Assembly (NCBI GenBank): GCA_035491935.1
Contig: DATJJW010000015.1
Span: 1-24,377, forward strand
Direction of reading: 5' to 3'
Length of the DNA stretch: 24,377 nt
Origin: DATJJW01 sp035491935
GTDB taxonomy: Bacteria > Pseudomonadota > Alphaproteobacteria > ATCC43930 > CGMCC-115725
The notes below the pieces were generated by a model. That model was not told where the DNA came from, ran no database searches, and was given only the letters and a program-made list of their open reading frames with translations. The position numbers were made by a program, and so were the translations under genes. Positions within the stretch are counted from its first letter, which is position 1. The number at the start of each line of letters is the position of its first letter. Below are positions 21,818 through 24,377 of the stretch, piece by piece.

Positions 21818-22618
21818 TCATTTCGGGAAATCCGACTCCGACGGGAAGGCCTGGCGGCTTTGCCAATCACCGGGCACGGTGCGGTCGCTGCGCGTCCATA
21901 GCCCGTCGACGAAGCGGTAGCGGACATAGTCGATGATGGTCGCCCTGGGCACGCCGTTGGGCGCGAGCGTGTTCATGTCCGGCTGACCGCTCACCTCCTC
22001 GATGTCCTCGACCCGGCCGGGCGAGGCCAGACGCCAACCGACCTTGGGCGCGTCCAGCAATGTCAGCTCGATGGGATCACCGCCCGCGGGATCGCGGAAT
22101 TTCTGCCAGACGAACTTGTTGTCGGCCAAGGTGAAGAGGCGGGTGACCAGCCCCTCATAGACGCCGGTCGCCGTATGGCAGTCGATGCCGAGCGCCCAGA
22201 CCTGGGCGACGGCGCCGCCGGCCGCCGCTTGCGGCAGCGAGGTGTCGTTCAGCTGGCCCAACGGGCAATCGAAGCGCCGTTCGGCCAGCACATTGCCCTT
22301 GGCATCGGTCAGGCGCAGCATCGCCGGCTTCACCGGATCCTTGGCCAGCGAGACGATGGCGGCATCGTCGATCGGCAGCCCCAGCGCCTTGGCGACCTCA
22401 TCCGGTCCCTTCGGGCCGTCCCACATCACCGCACGCATGCCCGGGGTCAGCCGCGCATCCTCCATCACCTGCAGACGCTGCTCGGTGCCGACGCCACGGT
22501 CGAGGAACACGGTCTGGTAGACGACATAACCTGCGTCGGGCGAGGGTGGAGAACAGGCAGAGGCGAGTGCCGCCAGCGCCAACGCGCAGGCGGCACGCAA
22601 CACGGGAGCGAACCTCAC
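21818..22618 (-). CDS. Probable lipoprotein of unknown function
   Basis: I do not recognise this 266-residue protein. The N-terminus is a signal sequence (residues 1-21, RFAPVLRAACALALAALASA) with a possible lipobox ending at C22 (LASAC); the -3 residue is Ala rather than Leu, so processing is plausible but not certain. The mature part begins SPPSPDAGYVVYQTVFLDRG and has no obvious enzymatic motif. Two further cysteines (in FDCPLGQ and GIDCHTA) could form a disulfide. It uses a GTG start at 22618 that overlaps the glnD TGA (GTGA), so its translation is coupled to glnD. The coupling hints at co-expression but does not assign a function. A small GC hairpin at 21800-21812 lies between it and the convergent tctC gene. 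Confidence 0.72.
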   Translation of the reverse strand: MRFAPVLRAACALALAALASACSPPSPDAGYVVYQTVFLDRGVGTEQRLQVMEDARLTPGMRAVMWDGPKGPDEVAKALGLPIDDAAIVSLAKDPVKPAMLRLTDAKGNVLAERRFDCPLGQLNDTSLPQAAAGGAVAQVWALGIDCHTATGVYEGLVTRLFTLADNKFVWQKFRDPAGGDPIELTLLDAPKVGWRLASPGRVEDIEEVSGQPDMNTLAPNGVPRATIIDYVRYRFVDGLWTRSDRTVPGDWQSRQAFPSESDFPK

Positions 22619-24377
22619 GATGCGGCCGTCAGGGCCGGAAAACCCTTGGCCGCCTCGGCCTGGGGCTGATTCAACGCTTCGATCAGAGCCTTGCGGATCG
22701 TCTTGAGGCGCGGCTCCTCGTCGATCTTCATACCGAACAGGTCCTTCACATAGAACACGTCGACGACCTTCTCGCCATATGTGGCGATCTTGGCGCCGCT
22801 GATCTGCAATCCCAGCCGCGTCAACTCGCGCGTGAGATCGTAGAGCAGCGCCGGCCGGTCGCGGCCATTGACCTCGATCAATGTGTGCGAGGTGCTGGCC
22901 TTGTTGTCGATCAGCACGCGCGGCGGCACGGTGAACACCTGCGCGCGGTTGGGGAAAGCCGGCTTGCGGGTCAGCTCCAGATAGGGGTTGATGCGGCCGG
23001 CCAGCACGTTTTCGAACAGTACCGAGAGCTTGGCGAGCTTGTCGGGTCGCTCGAAGGCGCCGCCATCGAGGTCCTGGACCCAGAAAGTATCCAACGCCAT
23101 GCCGTTCGCCATGGTCGCGATGCGCGCATCGACGATGACGGCGCCGGCCAGCGCCAGGGCACCGGCAAGCCGCGAGAACAGGCCGGCATGGTCGGCAGTA
23201 TAGACCACGACCTCGGTGATGGCGTGGCCGGCATCGACCCGGGTCGAGACCGACAGGGGCGCCTCGGTCAACGCCGCCTCGCGCATGAGGCGCGCGTGCC
23301 GCGCTACCGTCTGCGGATCGACCAGGCGCCAGTAATGCGGATATGCGAGGGCGTTGAACTCCTCGAAATCCTGCTCGGAAAAGTCATCGAGCAGCGCACG
23401 CGCCGCGTCCCGACGGCGTTTGAGGTCGGCCTCGGCACCGCCGGTGACGCCGCCACTCATCAGCTCCAGCGCGCCATTGTAGAGCCGGCGCAGCAGCTCG
23501 CCCTTCCAGCCGTTCCAGACCGTGGGACCGACCGCGCGGATATCGGCGACGGTAAGCAGCAGCAACAGCTTCAAACGCTCCGGCGACTGCACGATCGAGA
23601 CGAAATCCTGTATCGTCTTCGGGTCGTCCAAATCGCGCTTGAAGGCGATGCGGCTCATGACCAGGTGCTTGGCGACCAGCCAGGAGACGGTCTCCGTCTC
23701 CGCGATGTCGAGGCCGAGCCGCGGCCCCATCTTGAGGGCCACGCGCGCGCCCAGCTCGGAATGGTCACCGCCCCTGCCCTTGGCGATATCATGGAACAGC
23801 ACGGCAAGATACAGCACCCGCCGTGAGGCAATCGAATCCATGATGCAGCACTCGAAGGGCAGCTCCTTCTTGAAGGTGCCGTCCTCCAGCCGCTGAAGCA
23901 TGCCGATGGCAAAGATGGTGTGCTCGTCGACCGTATACACATGGTACATGTCGTATTGCATCTGCGCCACGACACGGCCGAAATCCGGCAGGAAACGGCC
24001 GAACACATCTGCCTCGTTCAGCCGGCGCAGCGTCGTCTCCGGATCCTTGCGCGAGGTCAGCATCTCCATGAACAGCCGGTTGGCTGTGGGGTCGGCGCGC
24101 AAATCCTGGTCGATGAGGCGCAGCGACTGCGTGACCAGCCGCATCGCACGAGGATGCACGTCCAGCCCGCGCTTCTGTGCCACATGAAACAAGCGCAGCA
24201 GGTTGACCGGATCTTCGTGGAACACCGTCTCGCGGACGACCGACAACCGCTCGCCATCGATGACGAAGACCTGCTCGGCTGGCGAAGCGCCCGGCAGCGG
24301 CTTCGGCACCTTGAGGAATTTGGTCTTCTGTTCCGCCTCCAGCGCCGCGATGAAGATGCGGGTCAGATCGCCCACAT
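22615..24377 (-). CDS. glnD: GlnD, PII uridylyltransferase/uridylyl-removing enzyme, C-terminal part
   Basis: The gene enters from the right edge; 586 complete C-terminal codons are visible of a protein usually around 900-950 residues, so the N-terminal nucleotidyltransferase domain is off-window. Visible are the HD domain responsible for uridylyl removal (LFHDIAKGRGGDHSELGA), its flanking helices, and two C-terminal ACT domains that sense glutamine (ITEVVVYTADHAGLFSRLAGALALAGAVIVDARI and HTLIEVNGRDRPALLYDLTRELTRLGLQISGAKI). GlnD modifies PII proteins according to glutamine level and so sets nitrogen regulation. The apparent ATG at 24375 is internal, not the start. The TGA overlaps the GTG of the lipoprotein gene. 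Confidence 0.96.
   Translation of the reverse strand, partial: VGDLTRIFIAALEAEQKTKFLKVPKPLPGASPAEQVFVIDGERLSVVRETVFHEDPVNLLRLFHVAQKRGLDVHPRAMRLVTQSLRLIDQDLRADPTANRLFMEMLTSRKDPETTLRRLNEADVFGRFLPDFGRVVAQMQYDMYHVYTVDEHTIFAIGMLQRLEDGTFKKELPFECCIMDSIASRRVLYLAVLFHDIAKGRGGDHSELGARVALKMGPRLGLDIAETETVSWLVAKHLVMSRIAFKRDLDDPKTIQDFVSIVQSPERLKLLLLLTVADIRAVGPTVWNGWKGELLRRLYNGALELMSGGVTGGAEADLKRRRDAARALLDDFSEQDFEEFNALAYPHYWRLVDPQTVARHARLMREAALTEAPLSVSTRVDAGHAITEVVVYTADHAGLFSRLAGALALAGAVIVDARIATMANGMALDTFWVQDLDGGAFERPDKLAKLSVLFENVLAGRINPYLELTRKPAFPNRAQVFTVPPRVLIDNKASTSHTLIEVNGRDRPALLYDLTRELTRLGLQISGAKIATYGEKVVDVFYVKDLFGMKIDEEPRLKTIRKALIEALNQPQAEAAKGFPALTAAS

Overview
The window is a high-GC, densely packed stretch of an alphaproteobacterial chromosome. 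The evidence is the gene content and order: rph-rdgB-hemW, hrcA-grpE-dnaK-dnaJ with an RpoH-like dnaK promoter, glnD, EttA, Bug/TctC proteins, and OmpA proteins with Pro-Ala linkers. It looks most like Rhodospirillales or a relative, but genus cannot be read from the sequence alone. I see no tRNA, rRNA, CRISPR array, insertion sequence or prophage.

Layout. 1-242: the 3' end of a TrmH-family RNA methyltransferase whose stop region carries a 20-bp tandem duplication. 349-2034 (-): ettA, a ribosome-associated ABC-F ATPase, converging on it across a palindrome. 2483-6074 (+): three tandem OmpA-family outer-membrane proteins with nearly identical periplasmic domains and diverged barrels; each has a hairpin ending exactly 24 nt before its ATG, and the last two share a double-hairpin terminator. 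6171-8822 (-): rph, rdgB and hemW as an operon, with a 17-bp repeat at the rdgB/hemW junction that creates a chain of ATGA stop/start overlaps. 9166-12126 (+): an EmrA/EmrB-type efflux pair. 12192-17397 (+): the heat-shock chaperone cluster hrcA, grpE, dnaK, dnaJ, with a large imperfect hairpin between dnaK and dnaJ.

17441-21788 is an accessory block. Two IclR-family regulators, coupled by a 4-nt overlap, read leftward. They are divergent from three rightward genes: a TauD/TfdA-type Fe(II)/2-oxoglutarate dioxygenase, a three-histidine cupin resembling cysteine dioxygenase, and a Tat-type TctC/Bug periplasmic binding protein. The shared promoter region contains a 19-bp site resembling the KdgR (IclR-family) operator and a second inverted repeat over the -10 box. 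My reading is an inducible uptake-and-oxidation module for an unidentified small organic acid, possibly an organosulfur or amino-acid-like compound. This is the best candidate for an undescribed system here.

21818-24377 (-): the C-terminal three-fifths or so of glnD (PII uridylyltransferase/uridylyl-removing enzyme), whose 5' end lies beyond the window, followed with a GTGA overlap by a probable lipoprotein of unknown function.

A recurring feature is short tandem duplication with units of 14-20 bp: at the TrmH stop, inside hemW, at the rdgB/hemW junction, upstream of emrA, and in the grpE leader. Several of these lie at starts or stops and alter termini or spacing.
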